Assembly: GCF_002575655.3 (NCBI RefSeq)
Contig: NC_053037.3
Location: forward strand, 254,977,135 to 255,041,134
Direction: 5' to 3'
DNA: 64,000 nt
Origin: Aegilops tauschii subsp. strangulata
Lineage: Eukaryota; Streptophyta; Magnoliopsida; Poales; Poaceae
Notes under the pieces: model-generated
Databases searched by the model: none
Told to the model about the DNA's origin: nothing
Seen by the model: only the letters and a program-made list of their open reading frames with translations
Part shown: piece after piece, positions 44,340-56,315 of the stretch
Layout of the letters: each line of letters opens with the position of its first letter
How positions within the stretch are numbered: the stretch's first letter is position 1
Translations under genes and position numbers: made by a program

Positions 44340-47300
44340 AGAACAGCCCAGGTGCGATCGAAGACTTCATGGAGGTAGTAGTGGTTTTTCTTCACTGCAT
44401 TGTGAGTAGCAGTCATGTTGTGAAGAATAGAACCAAACTGAGGCTTAACCCATTTTTGGTTGCGATCGACCTTCTGGTGAAGACTGAGGAGAAGCTCACG
44501 ATCAGTCATCACCGTTGGAGCTGTGCCTTGAGGATTTTGCTTGGAAGCATTGGCGGCAGAGTCATGAGTGGCGGAGTCATCATTGGTGGAGTAGGATGCA
44601 GCTTTACGGAACTGACCATCCAATGGACGAATGCCTTCATCAATAATAGCAGTGGCCTTGCCCTTTTCATCAGCTGAGGAAAATGTCCGTTTGAGGACTT
44701 CAATGGGGGGCAAGAAGCTAAGATGATTTTGAAAATCAGACTTGTAGTTGAGTGAAGACCTTGTTCTGAGGAATCTCATAATCCAAGGAGGGTAAGGCTT
44801 CAACTCAAATGGAGATAATACAACATTTGCCAGAGTCCTCATGAAGAAATCATGGTAGTTGACCGGAATGCCATGCATGATATTGAATAGCAGATTCTTC
44901 ATGATGCCAATGACTTCTTCATCATTCGAGTCGTGGCCTTTGATTGGACTCAATGTCTTCGACAGAATGTGATAGACAGTTCTAGGAACATACAACAATT
45001 CCTTCACGAGGAATTTGGTCCTTGGGGCTTGACCGGGCTTCAGCGGCTTCATCAACACTTGCATGTAATGAGCTGTAAGCTCAGGTTCATGGTATATGCA
45101 ACGAGCACCTTCAAGGGGAGGACTGACAGGCAGGGCATGAAGCAATTCAGAGGCTGGTGCCTTGTAATGAGTATTCTCTGTCATCCAATCCAGCACAAAA
45201 GAGTTCACATCTTCAGCATTTCCTGTGATGTGCAGCGTTGCATAGAACTGAAGAATTAGCTCTTCATTCCAATCAACAATATCTGAGCAGAAGTTGAGCA
45301 GTCCAGCGTCATGAAGAACACTGAGGACTGGTGTGAAGCAAGGCAGTGATTCCATGTCCACGTGAGGAATATGCTCATGATTGAAGACTTTGTCTTTGTT
45401 GAAAAGCAGTGAAGAATAGAAGTTGGCTTGGCTGGCAGTCCAGAAACGCTTCCTTCTAAGTCAAGCAGAGTCATATGGGTTGTAATCCGTGAAGAACACG
45501 TGCTCGTGGAAGAAGTCATCAGCCTTGAATTTTTGCTTCTTTGAGAAAGGATCCTTTGGCTTGGGCTGAAGAGTGTCTGTCAATTGCATCACAACCTCAG
45601 GAATCGTAGTCTCAGGAACCACAGGCTGAGGAATTTCAGTTTCTTCTTCAGTTGCAGCCTGGGTCTTCAATTCTTCATCAGCAATTTCATCAGCACTAGT
45701 GGCTGGAATCTCTTCATGAATGGAAGGAGTGGAGTGAGGTTCGGCAGAGCCCATTTGAACTTCAGTAAGCACTGGGGACTGAGGAACTTGTTGCAGAGGA
45801 GTGAACAAGGGAGAATTGGGGTGCTGACTTTCCCAAAAGTCATCATTCATCACTGGTGTCGTGCTCCCAATGTCAACATCCTCATCTTCTTCACTCATTT
45901 CTTCAACGCCTGCCTCTTCAGCTGTGAACTGAGGCACGGGCGATGAGATAACTGGGGTTGAAGGGATTGTATCCACTTCAATTTCTTCATCCAAGTGCTC
46001 TGAAGTTGCAGCAGAAGGAATATCTTCATCGGATCCGCTTGGGATCGCATAGTCTTCACCAAAGGGAATGAGTTCCTTTGATGGCATGCATGAGACTGGA
46101 ACAACATCAATTGGATTCTCAAGAGAGCTTGTCAATTTCTTCATCTTCTTCGGAGCTGAAGATCCAGATGAAGTTGATGCTTTACTTTTCTTCATTGCTG
46201 CACTCTCCGCAGCCTTGGTCTTCTTCGCATCTGATGCAGAAGGAAGAATTGGACATGGTGTAGGTGCAGGAGGAGCAGAGGAAATTGGTTCATTTTCTTC
46301 AGGCACAACTGATGCAGTTGTCCTGGCATGGTCAGTTTCTTCAGGCACAGCGGTTGAAGCTTCAGCTGACCTGACTTGTTCTTCAGGCGCAACACTAGTG
46401 GTTGCCCTGGCAGTGTCATCAGCGGCTGGAATGCAGTCATCAGCCCTGGTACAAGCAGTTTCATCAGCAGCCTGATTTTCATTAGCGGTGCTAGCATGTT
46501 CTTCTGTAGGCTGGGCAGATGCTTCAGCCTGAGGAATTTCAATGTGCGTTGGGGCTGCAACATTGGTAGTGAATTTCGCAGTTAACTTCACAAATCTGAC
46601 CTTGGCTCCAAGCCAGTCAGCATAGTAGCGATCAAATTCATCATTTAATTTGTTGATCTCTGATTGCAGAGCTACAAGTTCTTCAGGTGAAAGCTTCAAA
46701 ACATTTTGCTTCAGAAAGCGCTCTTTCTTGTACTGTGCTTTCTTCACCTTCCTCCCCTGTTCATACTTCATTTCTCTTCATCAATGAAGGCAGTCAACAT
46801 ATGACTTTGACCAGGAGTGAGGTTCATCTCAGGCAGAGGTGTGTTGGGGTCCTTATGCCACAAGTCGATGAAGTCGAGGATCAACTTTGGATCCAGCATC
46901 AATGGCACATTACTGCCTTTGGCTCTAGCGGCCCTGTGCTGCCTGTCTCTGATGATTTCAGCGAGTTCTTCATCATCAGCTTCGTCGTCATCAGACGGTA
47001 CTTGGAAGGCGACCTGCTTCTTGTGAGGACTTGGTCGAGAACCTCGTCCAGCAGTGGCCTTTGTCTTCAGCAGAGTGGGGCCTGTTGAGGAGTGCGGAGG
47101 AGCTGAAGAACTTGCAGAGGCTCCTGAGGCAATAGAGATGCCAGTTGTCCTTTGGCACGAGGCGAGATGCGCAGGTGCTGAGGATTTGGAAGGAGGAGCT
47201 GAGGACTTTGGAACTTGAGGAGCTGGAGCAGCTTGAGGAATTGGTCGTGAGGGCTTTGAAGAGCTGGGCCGTGAGGGCATTGAAGCAGAAGCACTGGGCT

Positions 47301-47756
47301 TCTGTGTAGGCTTCTTGGGCATGGCCTTCTTAGGCTTGCTAGCAGAGGCCTCAACAGTGGCAGCAGCAGCAGAGTCTTCATTGAATTTCCTCACTGCTTC
47401 CTTAGCCACTTTGGCTAGCTTGGCTTGTCGTTTAGCCCATTCATCAGGATAGTCCTCACCACGCTTGAGGCTGGTAGGATCAGCTTCGTGGCCTGGTGCC
47501 AATGGAGGTCTTGGGCATGGAGGGTGAAGAGCGAATTTCTTCATGTACTTAGGAGTGACATATCTGTATTCCCCCATTCTCTGGCCCATCTCCTCTCTAT
47601 CCTCTGTATGCGCACTTTGCGCTCATTCTTGGTCTCCTTGCCATGTTTGGCCTCATCAGGAGTGCAATATTCATCATAGATATCCTCAGGGATTTCAAAC
47701 GCTGTGTTGACTTCCAATTTCTTTCCTCCCTTCTAAGGTTTCTTGCCGCCAGCCAT
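44315..47756 (-). pseudogene. Sirevirus third ORF downstream of pol (env-like position)
   Basis: Begins at ATG 47756 (MAGGKKP), broken by TAG at 47733-47735, a frameshift near 47578, a frameshift at about 46770, and a TGA at 45461-45463; it runs 25 bases into the LTR before stopping at 44315. Parts in order: a basic N-terminus; an Ala/Pro/Ser/Lys-rich segment (47360-46950); a likely coiled coil (PEELVALQSEINKLNDEFDR, about 46690-46630); a long Ala/Thr/Glu-rich acidic linker (46560-45560); and a folded-looking C-terminal part (NEELILQFYATLHITGNAED, 45270-44700) that resembles a putative plant transposon protein domain. Sireviruses often carry such an ORF, sometimes called env-like. I see no signal peptide or clear membrane segment, so an envelope role is not supported here. 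Confidence 0.65.
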
Positions 47757-49168
47757 TTTCTTCAGCTGAGGAATTTTAACGATAGAATTCTCTGAAGACG
47801 TGTGCAACTTTTCTTCGAGGAACGCTGCAAATGAGTTAAGTTGATGAGAACCTAGTGATTCAGTAGCGGACATGTGTACCTGTTAATATAATATAGTTGC
47901 GAAGAATTTGGAGAGGTCATATGCGTTCTCAGAAGTTTTTGCAAATAGAACAAGTTTGAGGAATTTGACCAGATGAGTCTTTAGGAATATCACTAAGCGT
48001 TCTTTGTCTTAGGTTCCAGAGTTACAGATTGAAAATCCACACAATTGAGGAATCTTGAAGAAAAATGTTGCCTAGGGAAACAGATCAAGAACATATGTTG
48101 TGTGAGGTGTTTAGTGTGTGAAGATTTGAAGAATAAACACCTTTTGAAGATTTTGTAGAAAACATTAGAATCAACAAGGGCAGTAAAAGTAACTTTTAAT
48201 TACCCTTGACGAAGAACACGACGAACTGTGAAGTGTAGATTTAGAAGTTCGTCAGTTCAGATCTTCCACGCCCTAACTTGGCAGAGGAAGACAGCTACGG
48301 CGGCGGCGGAGTGAAGAAATCCGCGGCCGGCGCGAGTACGACGGCGACGAGGTCGAGGCAATGAAGCTCTTCCTCACCGGCAACGATGGAAGTAGCGGCG
48401 GTGCTAGGTTTTGAGAGCTTGAGTGAGGGAGTGAGGTCGAGCGGAGTAAAAACGAAGTGAGGAAGGGAGGGGGTATTTATAGCCGATGTGAAAAACTGCT
48501 CGCCCAAGGAAATTGGACGAATGTGCCCCTGACCCTTCTCATTCGCGTGACATGTGTCACCCACGTACTGAGAGGTGGCGATCGTGCGAGATCGTGGGTG
48601 AATAGATAAATCCATCATGGAAGGTGGAACGGTTTGAGCGGCAAAAGCCGAAAATTCAGATAAGATAATTTTAAAGTTTCGTTCACAAAATCTTCAGCTG
48701 ACAAGGACACAGTGAAGATTTTGAACGAGATTCAAATAGAACGCACATGAAGAATTTGTGAATAGACTGGGTTGAGTTTAGCATAGAGGGGGAAGGGTCC
48801 GATCACATTCACTTAGCAGAAAAGGTAACTTCAAGAAATATTTATAAGTGAATGATGTAGAGGACATAAACTCAACAACGGAAAGAGTGAAGACATCTAA
48901 AAGTTAAAGAAATTGAACAACTGAGGAAATTCAAAAATGAAGAAAAACTCAAATTGAAGATTTTCAACTTTTGGTGGTGGCGTGACCCACCGTATAAGAA
49001 TGCTGATTTCACACCGTGTACAATTGTCGTAGGGTTCTGAGAATAACATTGTTCGTTAATTTCTTCACACTTAGAGTGTTAGTCTTCATTGATTGAAGAA
49101 AAACGTTTCTTTGTGTGTTGCACATCTAAGTCATCAATTTTGCATAAGTGTTAGGATGTGTGTCCTTT
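47757..49168 (-). other. Spacer between pol and the third ORF, with leader-like features
   Basis: About 1.4 kb without a retroviral ORF. Read on the minus strand it has a TATA box (48474-48481), then a C-rich leader with short GC-rich coding-like text (48420-48290), a possible donor at 48203, and an acceptor at 47766 nine bases before the ATG of the third ORF. The part nearest pol (48500-49168) is A/T-rich with no feature I can name. Confidence 0.5.
48474..48481 (-). promoter_or_regulatory. Internal TATA box upstream of the third ORF
   Basis: On the minus strand GGCTATAAATACCCCC, in the same wording as the LTR promoter boxes (GGCTATAAATAGCC at 43660, 54178 and 56988). It lies 720 bases before the ORF start and is followed by a CT-rich stretch typical of plant transcription starts. 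Confidence 0.5.
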
Positions 49169-52099
49169 TCAAAGGACATTTGAAAATTCTAGGATATTTA
49201 GCTCACACCGCAACTTGCTAAATCTCTTCTCATCCAAGGGCTTTGTGAAGATGCCGGCTAGTTGTTCTTCAGTCTTCACATGCTCAATAGAGATGTCGCC
49301 CTTCAACACATGATCACGAAGAAAATGATGACGAATCTGAATGTGCTTTGTCTTTGAGTGCTGAACTGGGTTATGAGCAATCTTGATGGCACTCTCATTG
49401 TCACAATAGAGAGGCACATTCTTCATGTTGACGCCGAAGTCCTTGAGGGTTTGCTTCGTCCACAGCAATTGAGCACAGCAAGAACCAGCAGCAATGTACT
49501 CAGCTTTAGTAGTAGACAGTGATACGTAGTTCTGTTTCTTCGAGGACCAACAGACCAGGGATCGTCCGAGGAAATGGCATGTGCCTGATGTTGACTTGCG
49601 GTCCACACGATCACTAGCATAGTCAGAGTCTGAATATCCAATGAGATCAAAAGCCGAGCCCTTGGGATACCATAATCCAAGTGTTGGTGTGTGAGCTAGA
49701 TATCGAAGAATATGCTTCATAGCCTTATGGTGTGATTCTTTCGGTGTGGCTTGAAATCGGGCACACATGCAAACACTAAGCATAATATCTGGCCTAGATG
49801 CACATAAATACAATAAAGAACCAATCATGGAGCGGTATACAATTTGATCGAAGTCAATACCATTTTCATTAGTGCATAGATGGCCATTTGTGGGCATAGG
49901 GATTTTGACGCCTTTGCAATCTTGCATGCCGAATTTCCTCAATACGTCCTTGAGGTATTTCTCCTGAGATATGAATATGCCATTGCGCTGTTAACGAATT
50001 TGAAGACCTAAGAAGAATTTCAATTCTCCCAGCATAGACATTTGATATTCTTCACTAATCATATAGGCAAATTTATCACTGTAACGTTGGTCAGTACAGC
50101 CAAAAATGATATCATCAACATATATTTGGCACACAAACAATTCACCATCATAGGATTTAGTGAAAAGAGTTGGGTCAAGTGAACCGGGTTTGAAGCCTTT
50201 CTTCATGAGGAATTCCTTCAAAGTATCATACCATGCCCGAGGGGCCTGCTTGAGGCCATAGATGGCCTTATTGAGTCTGAAGACTTTGTCAGGATGCTTT
50301 GGATCTTAAAAACCTGGGGGTTGAGCAACATATACTTCTTCCTCAAGCTTACCATTGAGGAATGCACTTTTCACATCCATTTGATATAAGATGATATCAT
50401 GATGGTTAGCATAAGCAAGTAATATGCGAATAGCCTCAAGTCTAGCAAAAGGTGCAAAAGTTTCATCGAAATCAATTCCCTCAACCTGTGTGTAGCCTTG
50501 AGCTACAAGCCGTTCCTTATTACTCACCACAAGGCCATTTTCATCTTGCTTGTTGCGGTAGATCCACTTTGTGCCAATGATATTGTGCTTGCGAGGATCT
50601 GGACGTTTGACCAGTTCCCAGACATTGTTGAGCTCGAATTGATGTAATTCCTCTTGCATAGCTTGAATTCATTCAGGCTCCAGAAATGCTTCATCTACCT
50701 TAGTGGGCTCTGTGATAGAGACGAAAGCAAAGTGCCCACAAAAGTTAGACAAATGTGAAGCTTTTGAGTGTGTGAGAGGACCTGGTATGTTGATGTCACT
50801 GATGATTTTCTCAATCTGCACTTCATTTGCAATGCGAGGATGAGCGGGTTGTCGTCGAGGAATTGGATCAGCATTTTCATCAGCACCATTTTTCTCAGGT
50901 GCATCAGCATGATGTTCTTCACGTTCTGGAATGACTTCTAGGAATGACATCCTCAGTGGCCTTGAACTTGATGGATTCCTCAGGTGACTGTTCATCTAGC
51001 ACAGGAGGTAGGTGCTCCTGTTGATGATGTGGCACGCAGTATCAATTGCCTCAATCCAGAAATGACAAGGTGTCTTGTATTCATCAAGCATAGTGCGAGC
51101 CATCTCAACAAGAGTCCTGTTCTTGCGCTCCACGACGCCATTCTGCTGAGGAGTATAAGGAGCAGATAACTCATGAGTAATACCAAGTTCATCAAGATAG
51201 ACATCAAGACCAGTATTCTTGAACTCAGTTCCATTGTCGCTTCTGATGTGCTTTATCTTCACACCAAAGTTGGTTGAAGCCCTCGAGGAAAATCGTTTGA
51301 AAACTTCCTGCACTTCACATTTGTAAGTGACAATATGCACCCATGTGTAACGAGAGTAATCATCAACAATAACAAAGCCATATAGAGATGCTTCATTAGT
51401 GAATGCAGAGTAATGGTTAGGACCAAAGAGATCCATGTGAAGTAATTCAAATGGTCGAGTGGTAGTCATGATAGTCTTCGCTGGATGCTTGGCCTTGGTC
51501 ATCTTTCCAGCTTCACAGGCTCCGCACAAGTGATCCTTGAGGAATTTGATATTCTCAATGCCAATGACATGCTTCTTCTTCGCGAGCGTGTGCAAGTTCG
51601 TCATGCCAGCATGACCAAGTCGTCGGTGCCATAGCCAGCCTTCTAAAGCTTTTGCAAGTAGACATATAGCTGGTTGTTGTCCAGTAGAGAAATCAACAAT
51701 ATACAGATCTCCTCTCCTAAAGCCTTCGAAGACATTGGAATTGTCAGCTTCCATGATCACAACACAACGATACTTGCCAAAGATAACAACCATATCAAGA
51801 TCACAAAGTAATGAGACTGACATGAGGTTGTATCCTAAGGACTCGACAAGCATGACTTTGTCCATGTGTCGGTCCTTTGAGATCGCAACCTTACCTAGAC
51901 CCAATACCTTGCTTTTGCCTTTGTCAGCGAAGATGATATGCTTCAGATGCGATGGAGATAAGGGAACATCCATCAATAGATTCTTGTCACCAGTCATGTG
52001 ATTCGTACATCCACTATCGAGGACCCACTCAGTGGCTTTGGGTAGATCATCCTTAGCACCCTTTGCCATGAAGCAATAGGTGGGAGCGTAGTCATCATC
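49169..52099 (-). pseudogene. pol: Sirevirus pol: protease, integrase, RT, RNase H
   Basis: One frame, continuous with gag, from about 52099 to the stop at 49169-49171. Order: protease with DSGCTNH (about 52012); integrase with HHCC finger (HRRLGH...CGACEAGK, 51640-51510) and acids in HMDLFGP, RSDNGTE and QQNGVVERKN; RT with YVDD at 50111-50122; RNase H with SDSDYASD and TTKAEYIAA. In-frame stops at 50996-50998, 50669-50671, 50306-50308 and 49991-49993 disable it. The text between the integrase end (NRSTYLLC) and the RT linker is shorter than usual for Sireviruses, so a deletion at about 50996 is likely. Active-site residues are still present. Confidence 0.9.
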
Positions 52100-53298
52100 G
52101 TCATCAGCCTTGTTCTGGAAGCCATTTTCATCAGTGTTTAAGATGGACTTGCTGACGAATGCAGTAGCGAGGGCTAGGCTCGCCACACCAGATTCTGACT
52201 CCTCAGATGCCTCCTCTTCCTCATGTTCCTCAGATTCGGCTTCAGTGTCCATTTCCTTGCCAAAGAATGCCCGAGCATTCTTAGAGCTGCTCTTCTTGTG
52301 AGATGAAGACTTCGAGGATTTTGATGATGAAGACTTTGAAGATTTCTTCTTCTTCTTTGAGTCATCAGAACTGTAATCCTTGTATTTCTTCTTCTTTGAT
52401 TCCTTTTCCCACTGAGGACAGTCTAGAATGTAGTGACCAGGTTTCTTGCATTTGTGGCATAGCCTCTTCTTGTAGTCACCGGATGAGGAATCATCACTCC
52501 TTGAGGATTTTCCAAAGTGACCACGCCTTGAGAACTTCTGAAATTTCTTCACGCGCAATGCTAGCTCCTAGCTCAGTCCTTCAGGATCACCAAGGCTGCT
52601 ACCAGAATCTTCACCTTCAGATTCAGAGACTGCCTTGGCCTTTAGGGCGCGTGATCTACAATAGCTCGAACCATAGAGATCTCTCTTCTCAGCAAGCTGG
52701 AACTCATGAGTGTTTAGCCTTTCGAGGATATCAGCGGGATCAAGTGACATGTAATCTCCACGTTCTTGTATCATAGTGCCAGACTGTCAAATGAGGAATC
52801 AAGCGATCTCAGCAATTTCTTCACCACCTCATGGTCGGTGATGTCAGTGGCACCAAGTGCTTGAAGCTCATTTGAGATGTCAGTGAAGCGATCGAAGGTT
52901 TGCTGAACAGTTTCATTGTAGAGTCTTTTGAAGCAGTTGAAGAGATTGCGAAGAACGTCCACTCGAGAGTCACGCTGTGTCGAGACTCCTTCATTTACTT
53001 TAGACAGCCTTTCCCAGATAAGCTTAGCAGTTTCCAAAGCACTCACTCTGCCATACCGTCCTTTACTCAGATTGCCACATATGATGTTCTTCGCTTGAGA
53101 ATCGAGTTGCTTGAATCTCTTCACATCGGCAGCATTCACAGAAGGTGTGACAGAGGGAACACCATTTTCCACAACATACCCGAGATCGTTGTCAATTGCC
53201 TCAAGATGCATTCGCATCTTATTCTTCCAGTAGGGGTAGTCCGTCCCATCGAAGGTAGGACACCCAGCAGAGACCTTGATCATACCTGCGGTCGACAT
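52100..53298 (-). pseudogene. gag: Sirevirus gag
   Basis: Starts at ATG 53298 (MSTAGMIKVSAGCPTFDG), 67 bases behind the LTR. N-terminal half has the copia gag pattern (YPYWKNKMRMHLEAI, TQRDSRVDVLRNLFN, EVVKKLLRSLDSSFD). A single lost base near 52774 shifts the frame, which continues as MIQERGDYMSLDPADILERL; a TAG at 52568-52570 interrupts it again. A zinc knuckle CHKCKKPGHYILDC lies at about 52460, then Lys/Ser-rich and acidic tracts (SEEHEEEEASEESESG). It passes directly to the protease; the coiled-coil spacer seen in the second fragment (41194-42917) is absent. Confidence 0.88.
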
Positions 53299-53347
53299 AA
53301 CTAAAACTCTAGGCGGTTAAACCAAAATCACACAGAACAAGGGAGTA

Positions 53348-53363
53348 CCTTGCTCTAATACCA
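53348..53363 (-). promoter_or_regulatory. Sirevirus primer-binding site
   Basis: On the minus strand TGGTATTAGAGCAAGG, two bases after the LTR end; complementary in type to initiator-Met tRNA. Confidence 0.88.
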
Positions 53364-53365
53364 AT

Positions 53366-54855
53366 TGAAAGTGCGTTAAGTCGACTAGAGGGGGGTGAAT
53401 AGGCGATTTTTATGAATTCTTCACTGAGGAATTTCAGGGTGAGGAAATTCCTAAGAGAAGAACTACTTGCAGCGGAATAAGTACTCAGATGCAGACATAG
53501 AAGAGCATAAGCATGATCATCATGACGAAATGAAAACACACACAGAGTATAGAAAGCGTAAACACATGATACAAAGGATGAAGACAAACAGACTGAAGAA
53601 ATTGAACTGAGGAAATTGAGAAAGTCTTCAGTCAAAGTCTTTGAACAGATATGAACAAGCACACAACACAATAATGAGGAAATGAAAGAGTTGACGAAAT
53701 AGAACCAGTAGGCTTGGTGAAGACAATGATTTGGTAGACCAGTTCCAACTGCTGTGACAGTTGTACGTCTGGTTGGAGCGGCTAGGTATTTAAACCTATG
53801 GACACACAGTCCTCACCGTATTCTCCTTGAGCTAAGTCACACAGACCTCGCCCAATCACTCGTGGTAAGTCTTCAGGTGACTTCCAAACCTTCACAAACT
53901 CGGTCACTCGGCGATCCACAATTTCCTCTTGGATGCTCTAGACCATGACGCCTAACCGTCTGGAAGATGCACAGTCTTCAAAGGTAACAAGTGTCGGATC
54001 CGCGCAGGATCAATCTCTTCAGTGATGCTCATTCACTTCGGGTTTGTAGGTCTTTGGGTTTGGGTTTTCCTCACTTGATGATTTTTGCTCAAAGTCCACG
54101 GAGGATGGGATGCTCTCAAATGACAAGTGTCAGTTTCTCTCGGAGCAGCCAACCAGCTAGTGGTTGTAGGGGCGGCTATTTATAGCCTAGGGAGCAGCCC
54201 GACATGATAAGACATAAATGCCCTTCAATGATATGACCGTTAGGTGGGTAGATATTTTGGGACAGCTGGCGCGTAGCACAACAACGGTCGGAAATTTGAC
54301 TATCAAATTCCTCAGGGCTATCATGTTCCTCACTTGTAGGCAATCCGCACTGGCGAATTCCTAACTCCTCAGTCAGAACAAATTCCTCAGAGACCAGAAG
54401 AGCTTCGTCTCTGTCACTGAAGAAATTGACTGAACTGTATGAGATTTCCAATGGCTTCACTTGAAGGGATTGGTAGGTGTAGGATTTTGAGATGAGCATC
54501 ACTTGGAAACTTTTCCTTAGTATTTCCTCGACCCCCTTTAACAGTATGGTGTTTCCTATGACTCAAGAAAGATAAAATGAAACTACGAAAACAAAAGTCT
54601 TCACGATTCATGTTCCTCGCATGAATATCAAGTCTTCATGGTCACACCAATTTCTTCACTTTCAAAGTCTTCAGAAAGTCTTCAGAAATCCAAAGTTTTC
54701 AGTCGGAGACATTCATTTTTAGGGGTCGACTTTCAGAGTAAATGTCAAACTCCTCATAGACTTATAGACATGTGTACACTCACAAACACATTAGTTCCTT
54801 AACCTATAAGTCTTCAATACACCAAAATCACTAAGGGGCACTAAATACACTTACA
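53366..54855 (-). repeat. Complete Sirevirus 5' LTR (1490 bp)
   Basis: Starts TGTAAGTGTATT (54855) and ends GCACTTTCA (53366). TATAAATA (complement 54178-54185) is the promoter box. It is rich in GAAGACTT/TGAGGAA words, a habit of this LTR family. It differs clearly from the LTR pieces at 42918-44339 and 56316-57668. Confidence 0.92.
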
Positions 54856-54860
54856 CACAC

Positions 54861-55146
54861 CTTCTAACCCCAACCCCAGCAGATAATAATCCAGTTCCAG
54901 TTGACACAACACCATCTCCACCATAGAGCACCCAAACACGAGCAGTTAGTAAGGGAACTGCAGTGCCCAAAGCACGAGGACCACCACTCTGAATCCCAAC
55001 TCAACGCTTAAAGGAGAAGAAGAATTGTTCTCAGGTCAGGTTCTGTAGCTATGGTTCATACTCCTTTGCTCTTGCATCACTGTATTTACTCATACCAACT
55101 ATTTTCAAATTTGAAGGATGGAATTGAAACTCCAATGGCGCAACAG
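54861..55146 (+). pseudogene. Pro/Thr-rich and small exons of the broken gene, after the Sirevirus
   Basis: CTAACCCCAACCCCAGCAGA continues the style of the exon interrupted at 40666. In its best frame a TAG appears at about 54922 and a TGA at about 54991; the block ends TGTTCTCAG before GTCAGG (55035). A 30-base exon (55117-55146) follows, ending GCGCAACAG before GTATG. Confidence 0.45.
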
Positions 55147-55517
55147 GTATGTTTTAAACCTGTTTCTTTAACTGGTTTGCTGTTGTAACTTGCTCTATGT
55201 TGATTTCAGTTTCAATTGAATAAACAGTTATGTTCTCATGTCATGCACATTACAAGTGTTGTTATTGCTCTATAGTTTCCCACACTTATATTCTGTCTAT
55301 TCTGCTTTGTCTTGAACAAATATTATTTGAACTGTGTCTCTATCTTGATTTGGCAACAAAAACTAGAATGATATAGACCATAAAGTGACCATGGTACATA
55401 GATATATGTTTGTTTCATGTTGTTATCCTGTCCACTTTACTACTGAACTGATTTACCAAAATGAGTTCCATATACAACATGGTAAACCTGTGATGTATCT
55501 GCTTGTTTCTCTTTTAG
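55147..55517. other. Intron-like stretch
   Basis: A/T-rich sequence between GTATG (55147) and TTTCTCTTTTAG (55517), with nothing else recognisable. Confidence 0.5.
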
Positions 55518-55954
55518 AATGCGGACAAAATATTGGAGAACAGTACCCCATTATGCAATGGTAAAGGAAGTAATGCATATAAGGTTCAAGATAGTGAGAC
55601 ATCCCTGTCGGTCTCCAAGAAACTGATAAAAACTATCTTGGCGACAGTGAGAGAACCCAAAAGTCCTGTCTTGATGTAGTGTTTGAGTTATTGGCCACTA
55701 CTGCTGGCACAAGCTCTTTGAACTCGCTGCCTGAATCAGTTCGTCTTCTTGAGTCTCAACTTCAAGTTGAAAGACATCGATCAGATGTGCTGCGACAGGA
55801 AGCTGAAGGACTGAGGAAGTCCCTGCAGAATTCAGATGCATACTTTCTGGTGCAATAGCAAGCCCTGGAGGATTTAAGCGCCAAACAAGAGAAAGTTAAT
55901 AAGCTTGCGAAGCATCTTGCCAGCATTATGGGTACCCAGGATATTGTTTCTTGA
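55518..55954 (+). pseudogene. Last exon of the broken gene, coiled-coil C-terminus
   Basis: After the acceptor at 55517 the exon starts NADKILENSTPLCNGKGS. A frameshift lies near 55605, after which one frame runs to TGA at 55952-55954 with a single TAG at 55856-55858. The end is strongly helical with heptad-like Leu spacing (VRLLESQLQVERHRSDVLRQ, EDLSAKQEKVNKLAKHLASI), so a coiled coil is likely. Acidic exons plus a C-terminal coiled coil are seen in some plant transposase-like proteins, but I cannot name the family. Confidence 0.55.
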
Positions 55955-56315
55955 GCTCTTCTGAAGTAGTTTCAGTTCTGGACTTGTTTTGCTGTGGCGT
56001 TTATTTGCACTGGTCGCCAACTTTGACAACCAGTGTATATGATATGCTGCTTAGTTCCCTATATTTGCACTGGTGGCAAACTTTGATGCCCAATGGATGT
56101 AATATGTGTAATAGCCGTGATAGCCTAGCGTAAGTTGCTTGCTTATTTATTTCCTTGTTGTCTTGTTTATTTGTTTGCTTGTAGTCAGTGCAGTTCTTTT
56201 TCCGTGCTTTGCTAGTGGCCGCAATAACCTATTTTTCAAAACTAGGCCACAATAACCATGGGCTACATATTTACTGTAGTTACCATGGGTCTCCTACGGG
56301 CCGTAGAAACAAAGG
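55955..56315. other. 3' flank of the broken gene
   Basis: Two copies of TTTGCACTGGT(C/G)GC(C/A)AACTTTGA (56003 and 56068) are visible. The end (AACCATGGGCTACATATTTACTGTAG, TCCTACGGGCCGTAG) has GGGC-type motifs like those in CACTA noncoding regions. Cut at 56315 by a Sirevirus LTR. Confidence 0.45.

Larger units (their letters stand above)
40667..54855 (-). mobile_element. Sirevirus (Ty1/copia, Maximus-type) with third ORF and mosaic 3' end
   Basis: On the minus strand: 5' LTR (54855-53366), primer site, gag, pol in copia order (protease, integrase, RT, RNase H), a spacer, a third ORF, then a composite 3' end. Flanks CACCC (40662-40666) and CACAC (54856-54860) match at 4 of 5, a plausible target duplication. 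The last 527 bases (40667-41193) match the 5' LTR end closely, so the outer ends belong to one insertion. Between 41194 and 44339 lie pieces of a second Sirevirus subfamily. Copia order, long LTRs and an extra ORF behind pol are Sirevirus traits. Gag and pol have several nonsense changes, so this copy is dead. Confidence 0.9.
35853..55954 (+). pseudogene. Broken multi-exon gene-like sequence, split by a 14.2-kb Sirevirus
   Basis: I do not recognise the gene. Signs of exons on the plus strand: a Pro/His/Ser-rich first exon from ATG 35853 to about 36210 (ending CCAAAGAG before GTTGTACAC); 37137-37318 (after CTGCTTCAG, again ending GCCAAAGAG before GTTGTACAC); about 38108-38312; a basic exon about 38687-38790; three copies of an acidic exon (39207, 39708, 40478); and, after the Sirevirus, about 54861-55035, 55117-55146 and 55518-55954. 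Frames are broken by a poly-C run at 39346-39357, a stop at about 54922 and others. The gag-only element sits just in front of exon 1. Many such units in grass genomes ride on transposons, and the flanks hint at CACTA, but this is not proven. Confidence 0.45.

Noticed and set aside
46068..47088. Plus-strand frames of 100-135 codons opposite the third ORF
   Set aside because: Antisense shadows of Ala/Ser/Glu-rich coding sequence.
44315..47756. Calling the third Sirevirus ORF an envelope gene
   Set aside because: Only its position is env-like. I see no signal peptide, membrane segment or surface-protein pattern.
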